DNA from: an uncultured Peptostreptococcaceae bacterium
Lineage (GTDB): Bacteria > Bacillota > Clostridia > Peptostreptococcales > Peptostreptococcaceae
Assembly (NCBI GenBank): GCA_947072565.1
Contig: CAMTIM010000043.1
Location: 279,236 to 343,235 of the forward strand
DNA: 64,000 nucleotides
Direction of reading: 5' to 3'
Within the stretch, counting starts at the first letter, position 1; every line of letters starts with the position of its first letter. The notes beneath the pieces are model-generated. The model did not search any database. It was not told where the DNA came from and worked only from the letters and a program-made list of their open reading frames with translations. This document shows positions 33,534-44,161 of this stretch, piece by piece. Made by a program: the position numbers and the translations under genes.

Positions 33534-34670
33534 TTAGAAATCTATATCAATAAACTTTTTTTGAATATCATCATCCCAAATTTCATTACTAGATATAATC
33601 TCTAAGAATTTTTTATCACTATCACCTTTTCCAAAGTGAGAAATAGGATCAACTTTTATGTTCTCTGAATTTAAAATAGAAGATAATATTTCACAACAAT
33701 TTTCATTAGTATGAGTTATATTTTTTACAGTCTGATTATATCTTCCCTTTTGTCTGTTTCCTATATCAATAGCAGCCTTCCCATAAGCACAAGCTTCCCT
33801 TATACCTGAACTTGAATTTCCTATAATAAATTCGCATTCCTTTAAGAGCGTTAAAAAATACTCGAATCTCATTGATGGGTATACAATAAACTTTTCATTT
33901 CCTTTAAGTCTATTATACTCCTTTAAAACTATATCACTTCCAGTATCATTATTAGGGTATATTACAACATAATTTTTATTAGATTGTAAAACAGCATTTA
34001 CAACTTGTTTTATATTCTGTTCTAATTTATCTATTTCTGTTGTAACAGGATGATACATAAGTATTGAATAATTTTCAAATGTTATTTTATATTTTTCCTT
34101 AACTAACTTAATGCTAGGTAATTTTCCTGAATACATAATATCTATATCTGGAGACCCAAATACAAATATTGACTTTTCTTTCTCCCCTAGTTGAATAATT
34201 CTTCTTTTAGCTTCTTCATTTGCTACAAGATGATAATGAGACATCTTCGTTATAGAATGTCTTATTGACTCATCTATAGTTCCAGAAACTTCTCCACCTT
34301 CTATATGCATAACCTTTATGTTATTAAAAGCTCCAACTACTGCGCCTGCTAATGCTTCTAATCTATCTCCATGAACAACTATCATATCTGGTGAAACTTC
34401 ATCGCAGTAATTACTTAATCCTGTTATAGTATTACTTAAAGCAATATCCATATGGTGATGGGTATTTGATTTTTGATTTATATATTTATATATATTTTCA
34501 AATCCATCTTTTTCTATCTCATGATAAGTTGATCCATATTTTTGTAACATATGCATTCCTGTTACAAAAACATATAGTTCAAATTTTTCACTATCTTGCA
34601 CAACCTTCATTAAAGATTTTAATTTACCATAGTCTGCGCGTGTTCCAGTTAAAAAAATTATTTTTTTCAT
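33534..34670 (-). CDS. neuC: UDP-N-acetylglucosamine 2-epimerase, hydrolysing (NeuC)
   Basis: A 378-residue enzyme that converts UDP-GlcNAc to ManNAc plus UDP, the first step to sialic acid. The fold signature is FLTGTRADYGKLKSL at the N-terminus, then HGDRLEALAGAVVGA, HIEGGEVSGTIDESIRHSITK, SPDID and GNSSSGIREA. The ATG at 34670 has GAGGAG 8 nt upstream; a GTG two codons earlier overlaps the neuB stop. It is translationally coupled to neuB. Confidence 0.9.
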   Translation of the reverse strand: MKKIIFLTGTRADYGKLKSLMKVVQDSEKFELYVFVTGMHMLQKYGSTYHEIEKDGFENIYKYINQKSNTHHHMDIALSNTITGLSNYCDEVSPDMIVVHGDRLEALAGAVVGAFNNIKVMHIEGGEVSGTIDESIRHSITKMSHYHLVANEEAKRRIIQLGEKEKSIFVFGSPDIDIMYSGKLPSIKLVKEKYKITFENYSILMYHPVTTEIDKLEQNIKQVVNAVLQSNKNYVVIYPNNDTGSDIVLKEYNRLKGNEKFIVYPSMRFEYFLTLLKECEFIIGNSSSGIREACAYGKAAIDIGNRQKGRYNQTVKNITHTNENCCEILSSILNSENIKVDPISHFGKGDSDKKFLEIISSNEIWDDDIQKKFIDIDF

Positions 34671-34675
34671 AGTCA

Positions 34676-35719
34676 CTACTCCTCTATATCAGACCAAGAT
34701 AAATGTTCATCATTCTCTATATCTTTATTAACTGATTTACCTAACAAAGATTCATACTTCGCCGCTTTTATTTCACCTGTCCCAGGTCTTTTAACCCATA
34801 TATTTTCCTTGGTTAAAACATCCCCTTTTTTAAGTTTACTAGTTGTAACAACTGTTGCAAATGCAAAATCTATTGTGATCTGTTCTTCTTTGGCAGGTTC
34901 TTTTTTACCACCTCTCATTTTTTGTATGTCTTTGCTTCCTTCTATTAATTCTTTAAGTTCTTTAGGATCCATAGAACAAATTATGTCTGGTCCAGGTCTG
35001 TCTTTACTGTCTGTAAAATGTCTTTCAAGTATTGATGCACCTAATGCACTTGCAGCCAAACAAGCATTATTATTAATAGTATGATCAGATAGGCCTATTA
35101 TTGAATTTGGAAATTCTTTTTGTAGTTCAACCATTCCTCCTAATCTAACTAAGTTAGCTGGAGTTGGGTATAAATTTGTGCAATGAAGTAATGAATACTG
35201 CACTCCATGTTTCTCCATTATCTCAACAGACTTTCTTATACTTTCTATATCATTCATTCCTGTTGATAATATTATTGGTTTGCCAAAAGATGCTATATGC
35301 TCAATTAATGGATAATTATTACACTCTCCTGATCCTATTTTATAAGCTTTTACTCCTATTCTCTCTAACCTATCTGCAGCTGCCCTAGAAAACGGTGTAC
35401 TAATAAATATCATTCCTTTTGACTCTACATATTTTTTTAACTTAATTTCATCTTCTTCATTTAATGCACATCTTTCCATAACATCATATATAGATACATC
35501 TGTATTTCCTGGTATAACTCTTTTAGCAGCTTTAGACATTTCATCTTCTACAACATGAGTTTGATGTTTTATTATTTCAGCTCCAGACTCATAAGCTGCA
35601 TCTACCATCTCAAAAGCTACCTTTAAAGATCCTTCATGATTTATACCTATTTCTACTATAATTAATGGTGGATAATCTTCCCCTACTTTTCTGTTCTCAA
35701 TTTTCATATATTTATTCAT
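34676..35719 (-). CDS. neuB: N-acetylneuraminate synthase (NeuB)
   Basis: A 347-residue enzyme that condenses ManNAc with phosphoenolpyruvate to make Neu5Ac. An N-terminal TIM barrel holds [66 protein letters not shown] and [15 protein letters not shown]. The C-terminal antifreeze-like domain (about 285-347) contains [10 protein letters not shown]. These blocks match Neu5Ac synthases of the meningococcal type better than legionaminic or pseudaminic synthases. Confidence 0.93.
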   Translation of the reverse strand: MNKYMKIENRKVGEDYPPLIIVEIGINHEGSLKVAFEMVDAAYESGAEIIKHQTHVVEDEMSKAAKRVIPGNTDVSIYDVMERCALNEEDEIKLKKYVESKGMIFISTPFSRAAADRLERIGVKAYKIGSGECNNYPLIEHIASFGKPIILSTGMNDIESIRKSVEIMEKHGVQYSLLHCTNLYPTPANLVRLGGMVELQKEFPNSIIGLSDHTINNNACLAASALGASILERHFTDSKDRPGPDIICSMDPKELKELIEGSKDIQKMRGGKKEPAKEEQITIDFAFATVVTTSKLKKGDVLTKENIWVKRPGTGEIKAAKYESLLGKSVNKDIENDEHLSWSDIEE

Positions 35720-35732
35720 AATGTCAATCTCC

Positions 35733-36428
35733 TTATTTTATTTCCGATATCGCTACCTCTGCTATCTTTAAATCTAATGCTTCATCTATGTCTATATCAT
35801 ATTTTCCGTCCATGATATAAGCTAATTTATTATCATTTAAACTTGTTTGACTAGTTATGTTATTTATGTTATTAATATATATAGCTCCGTTTACTTTATA
35901 GTAATCTTTAAAATCCTGTCTTCTAATAGTACTTGATTCTCTTAATAAATTTATAGCTTGTCCATTATCATCTATCGTTCTAATTAATATAGGATGATCT
36001 CTAACCTTAGAAACACTAACTAGTGAGTCTTCATATTTTTCTAATATCAACTCTATTGCTTCATCAATATGCCAAGATCTTCTAAACGGTTGTGTCGGCT
36101 GTAATAATATAACATAATCATACTCTAATCCTATCTTTTTTAGCTCTTCTATACAATGTATAACACAATCTATGGACTTAGCTATATCTGTCGCTAATCT
36201 CTTAGGTCTTAAAAATGGAACTTCTGCTCCATACTTTTTAGCTACTTCTTGAATTTTAACTCCATCTGTAGATACAACTATGTTATCTATATATTTAGAC
36301 TTTAATCCTTCTTCTATCGTATGTGCTATTAATGGTTTTCCATCTAATTTACATATATTTTTGTCTTTTATACCTTTACTACCTTCTCGAGCAGGTACTA
36401 TTGCTAGAAACTTTTTACCTTGTTTCAT
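35733..36428 (-). CDS. neuA: CMP-N-acetylneuraminate cytidylyltransferase (NeuA)
   Basis: A 231-residue enzyme that activates sialic acid with CTP. It shows [56 protein letters not shown] and NGAIYINN. With neuB and neuC it forms a complete CMP-Neu5Ac pathway from UDP-GlcNAc. No O-acetyltransferase domain is fused. Confidence 0.92.
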   Translation of the reverse strand: MKQGKKFLAIVPAREGSKGIKDKNICKLDGKPLIAHTIEEGLKSKYIDNIVVSTDGVKIQEVAKKYGAEVPFLRPKRLATDIAKSIDCVIHCIEELKKIGLEYDYVILLQPTQPFRRSWHIDEAIELILEKYEDSLVSVSKVRDHPILIRTIDDNGQAINLLRESSTIRRQDFKDYYKVNGAIYINNINNITSQTSLNDNKLAYIMDGKYDIDIDEALDLKIAEVAISEIK

Positions 36429-36453
36429 AAACTACTCCTTTTTCATCTCTATT

Positions 36454-37866
36454 TTAATCTAATTTTCCAAGTATTTTTATTAAATTAAACCTCTTAATAT
36501 ACACATATATAGCTATACTACCTATTATACAATACCTATAAATAAGTTTATCTATTGTAATATAAAATAGTATTATAGATGACATAACTATAATACTTGA
36601 TATAATATAATACTTTATATTTTTATCCTTATATCCAACACAGTGCTTAACTACTAAAACATGGAATATAAACAGTAGTGTATACGATACAAGGGTTGTT
36701 AATGTAGCTGCAATCATACCATATTTAGGTATGAATACCACGTTAAGCCCGATATTAGCTATTGCTGCTAATACTGTTCCTATTGGAATATACTTTGTTT
36801 TTTCTGTATAAAATTCCATATTAACAGGGAAACTATATAAAAATACAAAAAAATAGCTAAATGCTATTATTGGTACAACTTTTATGCCCTCCCAATATTC
36901 CTTCGGTGCTAACAATTTACCAAGTTCCGGTGTAAATAGTATCAATAATACAGTTATACTTGTAAATACTATTATATAGTTTTTTATGGCAACATTTATC
37001 TTTACTTCATTGCCTTGCTTTAAATTTTCGAAATACCAAGGAACCCATGCATTATTTATAGATCCCCATACTAACTGAATTATCATACCTATATTGTATG
37101 CAAAGCCATATATACCTACTGATTCACTCCCTACAAAATTATTTAACATAATTCTATCACTGTTAGTTAATATCTCATGTGATAGTATATGCGGAACTAT
37201 GGGTAATGATATCTTCAATGCAAATTTAAGCAAGTCTTTTTTTATTAAAAATCGTCCCTTACTTATTTTTAAATATAGCCATACACCTATTATTCCAGAA
37301 CTAATTACTCCGCCTAATATTCTTCCTACATATCTATTTTCTTTCATACAAGCTACTAAAAGTAGGGATAATATAATATTTAATAATGTTGAAATTAATG
37401 ATATAGCTAAATATTTTTTATCAGATTTTTCTTGTATCAATACAGTACTATATAGGCTTGTTATAAATGAAAAAAAACTTTGTACCGTCATTAATATTAT
37501 CAATTCAATGCTTAACCCTAACCAAGATGCTAATACTTCCCCCATCAAAATAGATATAATAAATAAGGTTAAAAATATTACGGTTACAAATGACAATATT
37601 GTTAATACTAAATCATTATACTTTTCTTTTTCAAATTTAATTTTTGCAGTTGGCATACATGCATTCAATTGCAAACTTCCAAATACTACCACAAACCCTG
37701 TCCAGGTAGCAAATATATTTGCTATTCCATAATCAGATGGTGTAAGTAATCTTGAGAATATAGGAAAAGTTAAAAAACTAATTCCTTTTAACACCACTCC
37801 ACAAATAGTATATATTATACTGGATTTAATTAATTTATTTTCTTTTATTTTATTTACTAATTCCAT
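36454..37866 (-). CDS. Wzx-type polysaccharide flippase
   Basis: A 470-residue membrane protein with about 12-14 helices, beginning IIYTICGVVLKGISFLTFPIFSRLLTPSDYG, the typical start of the polysaccharide biosynthesis (MATE-like) family. It should move the lipid-linked, sialic-acid-containing repeat unit across the membrane. It lies between neuA and the sialyltransferase-like gene. Confidence 0.88.
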   Translation of the reverse strand: MELVNKIKENKLIKSSIIYTICGVVLKGISFLTFPIFSRLLTPSDYGIANIFATWTGFVVVFGSLQLNACMPTAKIKFEKEKYNDLVLTILSFVTVIFLTLFIISILMGEVLASWLGLSIELIILMTVQSFFSFITSLYSTVLIQEKSDKKYLAISLISTLLNIILSLLLVACMKENRYVGRILGGVISSGIIGVWLYLKISKGRFLIKKDLLKFALKISLPIVPHILSHEILTNSDRIMLNNFVGSESVGIYGFAYNIGMIIQLVWGSINNAWVPWYFENLKQGNEVKINVAIKNYIIVFTSITVLLILFTPELGKLLAPKEYWEGIKVVPIIAFSYFFVFLYSFPVNMEFYTEKTKYIPIGTVLAAIANIGLNVVFIPKYGMIAATLTTLVSYTLLFIFHVLVVKHCVGYKDKNIKYYIISSIIVMSSIILFYITIDKLIYRYCIIGSIAIYVYIKRFNLIKILGKLD

Positions 37867-37900
37867 ATTTCGCCTTCCTATTTATATACTCTCCAGTATT

Positions 37901-38965
37901 TTATAACAACCTTTGTAGTTCTTCTATATTTTTAGGTACTTGAATTCCTATTTTCAAGAAACTATCTCTTAGATTATTTTCGCTCATTAACATAATATCA
38001 GCTAAAGATATAACATTTTTTGGTGATACCATTTTCGCAGCTGTTAATAATGTTGTTGAAAAAACTGATATTACTAATGTATCTATATTTAAAAAATATA
38101 CTTCTGCTGGAATGCTATTTTCAATGATATTAATATTTTCATTAAACTCATTAAAAATATCCTCTAAATAATTCGATTCATCTCTAGGGTGGTATTTTAA
38201 ATAAATTTGTATATTATCAGATTTAAGTCTACAAATTATTAATTTTATAGCATTTCTATATAATTCTAAATCTGAATCTTTATGTATTTCAAAAAATTCT
38301 AGGTGTTCTATTAGTATTAATACTGCACTTTTATTTATAACAGATTCGTCTATAGGATTGTTATAACATAAATTTAATCCAGCTTCTAATGTCTCTTTTT
38401 TTATTTCTTCTATTGGCTTATTATCTTCAATTACTGCTTGTCTTAAAATATTCGGCCACATAACCATTTTTTTATATATTTTACTATGCATTCCAGATAC
38501 ATATTGTAAATCTTCATATTTAAAACCACAAATAATACTTTTAACTACTCTTTTAATACTATTTTCTCTATTTATAAAATCTAAATCCATGTATACATTC
38601 GAACCATCCTCTATATATATAACTTTAGAATTTTCATTATATAAATTATTATTTATTAAATATTGTGTTTCTATAAAACCTTCATTAAAAACAAATATTT
38701 GGTCATATTTTTTATTATTTATAAGTTTTTTAATATTTTTAATTTTTAATTTAATATTAGCAATTTTTGACTTATGGTTAACGTCATTTTTATTTGCATC
38801 ATATATATGTATATTATTAAATATACTGCTTATACAATTAAATTTAATATTCTCTAAATTAAAATCATTATATATAATTAAGTCTGAGTCTTCCTTATAT
38901 TGATTAACAATACCCGTTGCTAAAACTAAATGATACGGTGTATTTATTATAAATAAATTTTTCAT
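37901..38965 (-). CDS. Sialyltransferase-like glycosyltransferase (GT52 type)
   Basis: A 354-residue protein starting MKNLFIINTPYHLVLA, the N-terminal pattern of GT52 enzymes. It carries the motifs shared by bacterial sialyltransferases: acidic-acidic-Gly in YIEDGS (119-121), HP in KYHPRDE (259-260) and Ser/Thr in VFSTT (303-304). No membrane helix is evident. Together with neuABC in the same operon this makes transfer of Neu5Ac from CMP-Neu5Ac the likely reaction. The linkage and acceptor cannot be told. Confidence 0.78.
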   Translation of the reverse strand: MKNLFIINTPYHLVLATGIVNQYKEDSDLIIYNDFNLENIKFNCISSIFNNIHIYDANKNDVNHKSKIANIKLKIKNIKKLINNKKYDQIFVFNEGFIETQYLINNNLYNENSKVIYIEDGSNVYMDLDFINRENSIKRVVKSIICGFKYEDLQYVSGMHSKIYKKMVMWPNILRQAVIEDNKPIEEIKKETLEAGLNLCYNNPIDESVINKSAVLILIEHLEFFEIHKDSDLELYRNAIKLIICRLKSDNIQIYLKYHPRDESNYLEDIFNEFNENINIIENSIPAEVYFLNIDTLVISVFSTTLLTAAKMVSPKNVISLADIMLMSENNLRDSFLKIGIQVPKNIEELQRLL

Positions 38966-38982
38966 GTAAATATACCTCCTTA

Positions 38983-39987
38983 TTATTTAGCCCTACATAC
39001 AAATAAATTAATCTCTTTTATATATTTATAAAGTGAATATGATATTTTAAATCCAAAATATTTTGTGGAATATTTTATATACTTCGCTCTTATGCCTGTA
39101 GAATATTGTAGAATATTTTTTTTATTTTTCATTTCATTACATACTTTTTTTCTTTCATATACAGGCACATACCCTATTATAGCAACATATCTAGAATATA
39201 CATTTGCAAGTTGTCTTAAAAAAGCGTTCCTAAAATTATCATCGTATTCAGGTTTTTGTAACATAGATGTATACATTTCTATTATATATATAATATCCTC
39301 AAATCTTTTATTATTTATTGTACTTATTATAGAATTAGGCCTTGATTCTCTATAATAATAAAAAGGAGTGTTGTAGGGCCTAATTTCATATGCCTTCATG
39401 TAAATTCTAGGTACTAAATCCAAATCTTCAGATGTTATTCCTTCCGTAAAATATAGATTATTTTCTACTAAAAGTTCTTTTTTATATATAGACAACCAAG
39501 CTGACCATATAATAGTAGGAATCTCTTCAAATAAATAAGTTAGAACTTCTGTGCCATTTCGATTTTTAAATTTATTTATTTCATAATTGAAACTATCTTC
39601 GATTTTTTTTTGTTCATTATAATACTCTATTTTCTTACCTATGATTATATCTACATTTACATTTTCTATAATTATATTCATAATATCTTGAATACAATTT
39701 AAAGTAATAAAATCGTCTCCATCTACAAACATTATATAATCACCAGCAGAATTTTTAATACCTTCATTTCTTGCAGCTGATAGTCCTTTATTCATGGTAT
39801 GTATAACTTTAACCCTCGAATCTTTATTAGCAAACATATCACAAATATAACCTGATTTATCTTTAGATCCATCATTTACAATAATAACCTCTATATTAGT
39901 ATAGGTCTGTCTTATAATACTATTTAAACATCTCTCAATATAGGATTCAATGTTATATACCGGCACTATAATACTAATTTTTTTCAT
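38983..39987 (-). CDS. Family 2 glycosyltransferase
   Basis: A 334-residue GT2 enzyme: ISIIVPVYNIESYIERCLNSI, IVNDGSKDKSG, NKGLSAARNEGI and the metal-binding FVDGDDFI near residue 93. The C-terminal half is similar in style to capsule glycosyltransferases of streptococci (CpsJ/EpsJ type). It probably adds one sugar of the sialylated repeat unit. Confidence 0.88.
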   Translation of the reverse strand: MKKISIIVPVYNIESYIERCLNSIIRQTYTNIEVIIVNDGSKDKSGYICDMFANKDSRVKVIHTMNKGLSAARNEGIKNSAGDYIMFVDGDDFITLNCIQDIMNIIIENVNVDIIIGKKIEYYNEQKKIEDSFNYEINKFKNRNGTEVLTYLFEEIPTIIWSAWLSIYKKELLVENNLYFTEGITSEDLDLVPRIYMKAYEIRPYNTPFYYYRESRPNSIISTINNKRFEDIIYIIEMYTSMLQKPEYDDNFRNAFLRQLANVYSRYVAIIGYVPVYERKKVCNEMKNKKNILQYSTGIRAKYIKYSTKYFGFKISYSLYKYIKEINLFVCRAK

Positions 39988-40015
39988 AATTCATTACCTT
40001 CCGAAATCTTATTAT

Positions 40016-41197
40016 TTACAATACATCTAAAATATTTTCCATCATATTATATTCTTTATAATTTTTAATCAAATATAAAGTTATCAATGCACACCAAAAA
40101 ATAATGGACACATTTTGTTCTACCAATATCGATGTTAAAATAACTGATGCTAAAACCCCAAGCAAGCTCCTCATTTCCTTTTTAGTTAGCTGCTTAGCTA
40201 TTTTTAATATTATAACTAGTATTGGAAAACTTCCAATTATTCCAAATTGATTTAAGAATGCAAGATACGTATTATGAATAGCCGCACTATATTCAAAATT
40301 ACGTGATAATATTACATTTGTATCTATAAATCCATATCCCCAAAATGGTTTTTTACACAAAGCTTCTATACCTAATCTCCAATTTGTTAATCTGCTAATA
40401 TTGCTAGCATCATAATATGAATCAAAAAACATCCTTTTTATCGTTTCCTCTGGAATAACATTATATAATACTATAGCTAAAATAATCATTATACCTATGC
40501 TGCAAATTAAACTTTTGATTTTAAATTTAATATTGCAACTAAATACAATACTGAAACCTACCATTAACCCTAGCATCGATCCCCTTGAACCAGTTGAAAA
40601 AATTGCAAAAGTCATAACTAATGTTTGTATAATGTTTATATGTTTATATATTCTTTGCTTTGATATAAATACTCTATTAAAAACAAAAATAGCTGGTATA
40701 TTTATAAATGCTCCAATATAATTAGGATCAATATAAACTCCGTTCATGAATTTAACAGTATATCTATATGTACCACTCCAACCATTGAACTCTTGTTTCA
40801 TTATAATTATAATAGCTGAAATAATCAATCCTGATACAATGTAACTATTTATTAAAAATCTAATTTCTTTTTTATTAATCTTCCTTGATGTAAGCAATAA
40901 AAACATTACTAAAAAAATAATATAAGATAAATATACTCCACTATTTAACGCATATTCATATCTAGTTAAGTTCATTATTAAATAAAAAATCAGAAAAAGA
41001 ATACAATAATGCTCTAATTTGAATATTATTATATTTTTAGTATAATAAACTAATAAACAAACTATTATTATGATAGGAAAATAAAAATACTCAGTAATTC
41101 CTAAATATTTATCATTACATAAAAGTATAAGCATTATAAACATTCCAAAAACCATTATAGGTAAAGAAACTTTATTTTCACTGTTCATGTTATCCAT
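40016..41197 (-). CDS. Wzy-like polysaccharide polymerase
   Basis: A 393-residue membrane protein with about eleven hydrophobic helices and a Wzy_C/O-antigen ligase block: IDPNYIGAFINIPAIF, FSTGSRGSMLGL and, after the big loop, NWRLGIEALCKKPFWGYGF and IHNTYLAFLNQFGIIGS. It should polymerise the second repeat unit. It is one of three Wzy/ligase-type proteins in the window. Confidence 0.82.
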   Translation of the reverse strand: MDNMNSENKVSLPIMVFGMFIMLILLCNDKYLGITEYFYFPIIIIVCLLVYYTKNIIIFKLEHYCILFLIFYLIMNLTRYEYALNSGVYLSYIIFLVMFLLLTSRKINKKEIRFLINSYIVSGLIISAIIIIMKQEFNGWSGTYRYTVKFMNGVYIDPNYIGAFINIPAIFVFNRVFISKQRIYKHINIIQTLVMTFAIFSTGSRGSMLGLMVGFSIVFSCNIKFKIKSLICSIGIMIILAIVLYNVIPEETIKRMFFDSYYDASNISRLTNWRLGIEALCKKPFWGYGFIDTNVILSRNFEYSAAIHNTYLAFLNQFGIIGSFPILVIILKIAKQLTKKEMRSLLGVLASVILTSILVEQNVSIIFWCALITLYLIKNYKEYNMMENILDVL

Positions 41198-41288
41198 TCA
41201 CCTCGACTTATTCAATCATTTAAAACCTAATTTTATGTATTTAACTAAATAATTAAATATATTATGTACTTAAATACATAATACTTAG

Positions 41289-42419
41289 TTAACATTTTTT
41301 GTTATAATTCAGTCTCACATAAAATTCTTCTACTTTGCTTGCTTCTATATGTATATCAAATCCTAATAATTTGACTTTGTTTATTACATCTTTTCTTACA
41401 AATTTATAATAATATTCAACAATTTTATTAGCTAATTCCTTCAAGTCTTCGTTTAAACTAAAGTATTGCACATCATTTATATCCACCTCTTTAGTTATTG
41501 TATCAGCCATAAAACATGGTAATCCTGAAGCTTGAGCTTCTACACCAATAACAGGCAATCCTTCATAAAGTGATGGAAGCACAAATACATCTATTCCTTG
41601 AAGAATCCTTTCAACATCATTTCGTTGTCCCAACAAAATTACATCATCATCTAACTTCAATTTTGTAATTTTCATTTTAATACTTTCAAAGAGAGGACCT
41701 TCTCCAACTAATACTAATATACTATCATTATTGATTTTTTTAATTTCACTAAATATATCAATTAGCAAATTATGATTTTTTTGTTCTGAAAACCTGCCTA
41801 TATGCCCTATCGCACATTTATCTCCTATTCCTAATTCCGACCTTACTTGTCTTCTAACTGTTTTATTATATCTATACTTATCACATTCAACAGCATTATT
41901 AATAATATATACTTTTTTTTGTTCTATTAATTTTTTTCCATATAAAAATTCTCCAGCAACTTTTGAACATGCAAAGTGTACATTAGTAGTTTTCTTTAAT
42001 GGCAAACATAAAATTCTATTACGTATAGAATTTAGTATTTTATCTGAATATTGTGTTGTATGACTATGGCTAATAATTTTATGAATTCCATATCGATGAG
42101 CACTGGGTGCAATAAACATGTTTAGATATACTTCATGTAGGTGTATTGCATTATATTTATATGCATTGTTTACGAAAAATTTTTCAAGATATTTCATAAA
42201 TTTTATAAGCTTAGTTGGTCTTGGAGTGCAATAAACGCATCCGCCCATATTCAATATTTCATTCTCATATGTTTTTTCTATATCCCATTTTTCGAAGTAC
42301 ATAAAATCAAACTGTACTTTTCTCTTGTCAATATGCCTATATAGATTCATAATTATTCCCATTACTCCACCTGAAATATTTATGTCTGATACTATATGTA
42401 AAATTCGTATTGGTTTCAT
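41289..42419 (-). CDS. Family 4 glycosyltransferase (GT-B fold)
   Basis: A 376-residue GT-B enzyme. N-terminal ILHIVSDINISGGVMGIIMNLYRHI binds the acceptor; the C-terminal domain holds GHIGRFSEQKNHNLLIDIF, LVGEGPL, LLGQRNDVERILQGIDVFVLPSLYEGLPVIGVEAQASGLP, the EX7E region. It resembles EpsF/CapM-type capsule transferases. A 90-bp AT-rich gap with a small hairpin (41259-41283) follows on its downstream side. Confidence 0.9.
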   Translation of the reverse strand: MKPIRILHIVSDINISGGVMGIIMNLYRHIDKRKVQFDFMYFEKWDIEKTYENEILNMGGCVYCTPRPTKLIKFMKYLEKFFVNNAYKYNAIHLHEVYLNMFIAPSAHRYGIHKIISHSHTTQYSDKILNSIRNRILCLPLKKTTNVHFACSKVAGEFLYGKKLIEQKKVYIINNAVECDKYRYNKTVRRQVRSELGIGDKCAIGHIGRFSEQKNHNLLIDIFSEIKKINNDSILVLVGEGPLFESIKMKITKLKLDDDVILLGQRNDVERILQGIDVFVLPSLYEGLPVIGVEAQASGLPCFMADTITKEVDINDVQYFSLNEDLKELANKIVEYYYKFVRKDVINKVKLLGFDIHIEASKVEEFYVRLNYNKKC

Positions 42420-42467
42420 ATTATTCTCCTTTATTTATTAACTTTACATATTACTTTAATTATATTT

Positions 42468-43475
42468 TTATAAACTACAATATGATTTTTTTTTCCACGA
42501 AGGCATCTTTATTAAGCCAATTAAAGTTCCAATTCCATAACTCACATGCAACAATAAAAATAAAATTGGTAATATACAATTAGTAATACTAAATTTTTTA
42601 TTTTTAATAGTAAGAATAGATATTAAAATATTTACAATTATATATGTACTCCACATAACGAGAGCTAAAGTATATTGTCCAAATATTGCCATAAAAGTTG
42701 TAGTTATTATTCCTAATATAAATAGAAATGGAATAAAGTGATAAACAGATAAACAATTTGGGCATATGCCAACTGTTAAACCAATCCAATATCCATTTAA
42801 ATATTTTTGTTTCAACATTTTTTTTATATTATTTCTACTATGTTGATATGATATGATATTTTGATTAAAACATATTTTATAACCATGCTGTCTCATTCTA
42901 TAATGCATTTCATTATCTTCAGTTCTATCAAGTAGCTCATTATAATAGCCTACTTTTTCAAAAACTTCCCTTGAATAAGCACCATGAAATACAGATTTAA
43001 CATAGCTGTTTCCTATATTCCTCCTATATGGCGCAATGCTACTTCCAAACATAGATGTTTCTGCTAACAGTAGTGTTTGTTTTAAATGTGTCTCTTCATC
43101 AATAATGTTAGGTCTATATCCTCCACATATCTTTTCTCCACTTTTTATACATTCTACATTTTTAGAAATAAAATTATTCGGTATTATTGAATGAGCATCT
43201 ATTCTTATTATTAAATCTCCTGTTGATTCTTTAAGCGCAATATTCCACCCACATGGTAAAGTTTTTTTAGTATTTTCTTTTATAACTATACGAATAAAAT
43301 TATTTTGTTCCTCTGAAAATTTTCGCATTTTTTCCCTTGTGGAATCTGTAGACATCCCATCTACTAAAATTATTTCAACTAAATTATGAGGATAATCTTG
43401 ATTTTTAATATTTCTAAATACATCCTTTAAAGTATTTTCCTCATTATATGCAATTATAATAAATGAAACTATCAT
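42468..43475 (-). CDS. Family 2 glycosyltransferase, ExoA-like
   Basis: A 335-residue GT2 enzyme with C-terminal membrane helices. Motifs: VSFIIIAYNEENTLKDVF, LVDGMSTDSTRE, IIRIDAHSIIP, GGYRPNI and DRTEDNEMHYRMRQHG, the pattern of ExoA-type succinoglycan transferases. Its ATG overlaps the stop of the upstream priming transferase (TAATG), with a GGAGAG ribosome site inside that gene, so the two are coupled and this may be the second-sugar transferase. Confidence 0.87.
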   Translation of the reverse strand: MIVSFIIIAYNEENTLKDVFRNIKNQDYPHNLVEIILVDGMSTDSTREKMRKFSEEQNNFIRIVIKENTKKTLPCGWNIALKESTGDLIIRIDAHSIIPNNFISKNVECIKSGEKICGGYRPNIIDEETHLKQTLLLAETSMFGSSIAPYRRNIGNSYVKSVFHGAYSREVFEKVGYYNELLDRTEDNEMHYRMRQHGYKICFNQNIISYQHSRNNIKKMLKQKYLNGYWIGLTVGICPNCLSVYHFIPFLFILGIITTTFMAIFGQYTLALVMWSTYIIVNILISILTIKNKKFSITNCILPILFLLLHVSYGIGTLIGLIKMPSWKKKSYCSL

Positions 43476-44152
43476 TAAAATTTCTCTCCTTTAAATAATG
43501 GCTTTAAAATAGATATTACAGTATTAACTACTAACTTAATATCTTCTGGTAAGGATATATTTCTTATATATTTCATATTAAGCTCTATTTTCATAGGCAT
43601 TATTTTTTCTATATATACCTCTTCTGGATTAATACTTTTCGCTAAAATATCATTCTCATTTCTAAATTCAATTGAAGCATAGTCTGTAATTCCAGGTCTA
43701 ACTAACAGTATCTGAGCTTGATATTCATCATATAGTTCTACATATATAGGTACTTCAGGTCTTGGTCCTACCAAACTCATTTCACCAATTAATACATTTA
43801 TAAGTTGTGGCAATTCATCTAACTTATATTTTCTTATAAGTATTCCTATATTAGTTATTCTCTTATCATTTCCAACCGTTATTTGTTTTCCTATTTTTTC
43901 AGCATTAGTTACCATAGTTCTAAACTTATATATCTCAAATACGTCTTTATTTTTCCCTACCCTCTTTTGTTTGAAAAATACAGGACCCTTAGAATCTAAC
44001 TTTATGCAAATCCCAACTAATAACAATATTGGGCTTAATAATATAAGTCCAGTAAAAGATATTAATATATCGAATATCCTCTTCACAACTAGGCTTAATG
44101 CCTTCTTACTTAATTCATCTTGTACGTTCAATTTTTTTTTACTTGATTGCAT
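43475..44152 (-). CDS. Priming sugar phosphotransferase (PglC/WcaJ-like short form)
   Basis: A 225-residue enzyme with one N-terminal membrane helix (RIFDILISFTGLILLSPILLL) and the Bac_transf blocks FFKQKRVGKNKD, YKFRTMV, RKYKLDELPQLINVL and LVGPRPEVP. It loads the first sugar phosphate on undecaprenyl phosphate for the second polymer, distinct from the left locus enzyme at 11711-12400. Its neighbours (aminotransferase, dehydratase) suggest an amino-deoxy sugar such as a bacillosamine-type residue as first sugar. Confidence 0.88.
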   Translation of the reverse strand: MQSSKKKLNVQDELSKKALSLVVKRIFDILISFTGLILLSPILLLVGICIKLDSKGPVFFKQKRVGKNKDVFEIYKFRTMVTNAEKIGKQITVGNDKRITNIGILIRKYKLDELPQLINVLIGEMSLVGPRPEVPIYVELYDEYQAQILLVRPGITDYASIEFRNENDILAKSINPEEVYIEKIMPMKIELNMKYIRNISLPEDIKLVVNTVISILKPLFKGEKF

Positions 44153-44161
44153 TTACTCTCC

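Noticed and set aside
33534..36428. Legionaminic or pseudaminic acid pathway instead of sialic acid
   Set aside because: The NeuC-type hydrolysing epimerase and the NeuB blocks are of the Neu5Ac kind, and the extra dehydratase/aminotransferase/acetyltransferase set dedicated to those sugars is not adjacent.
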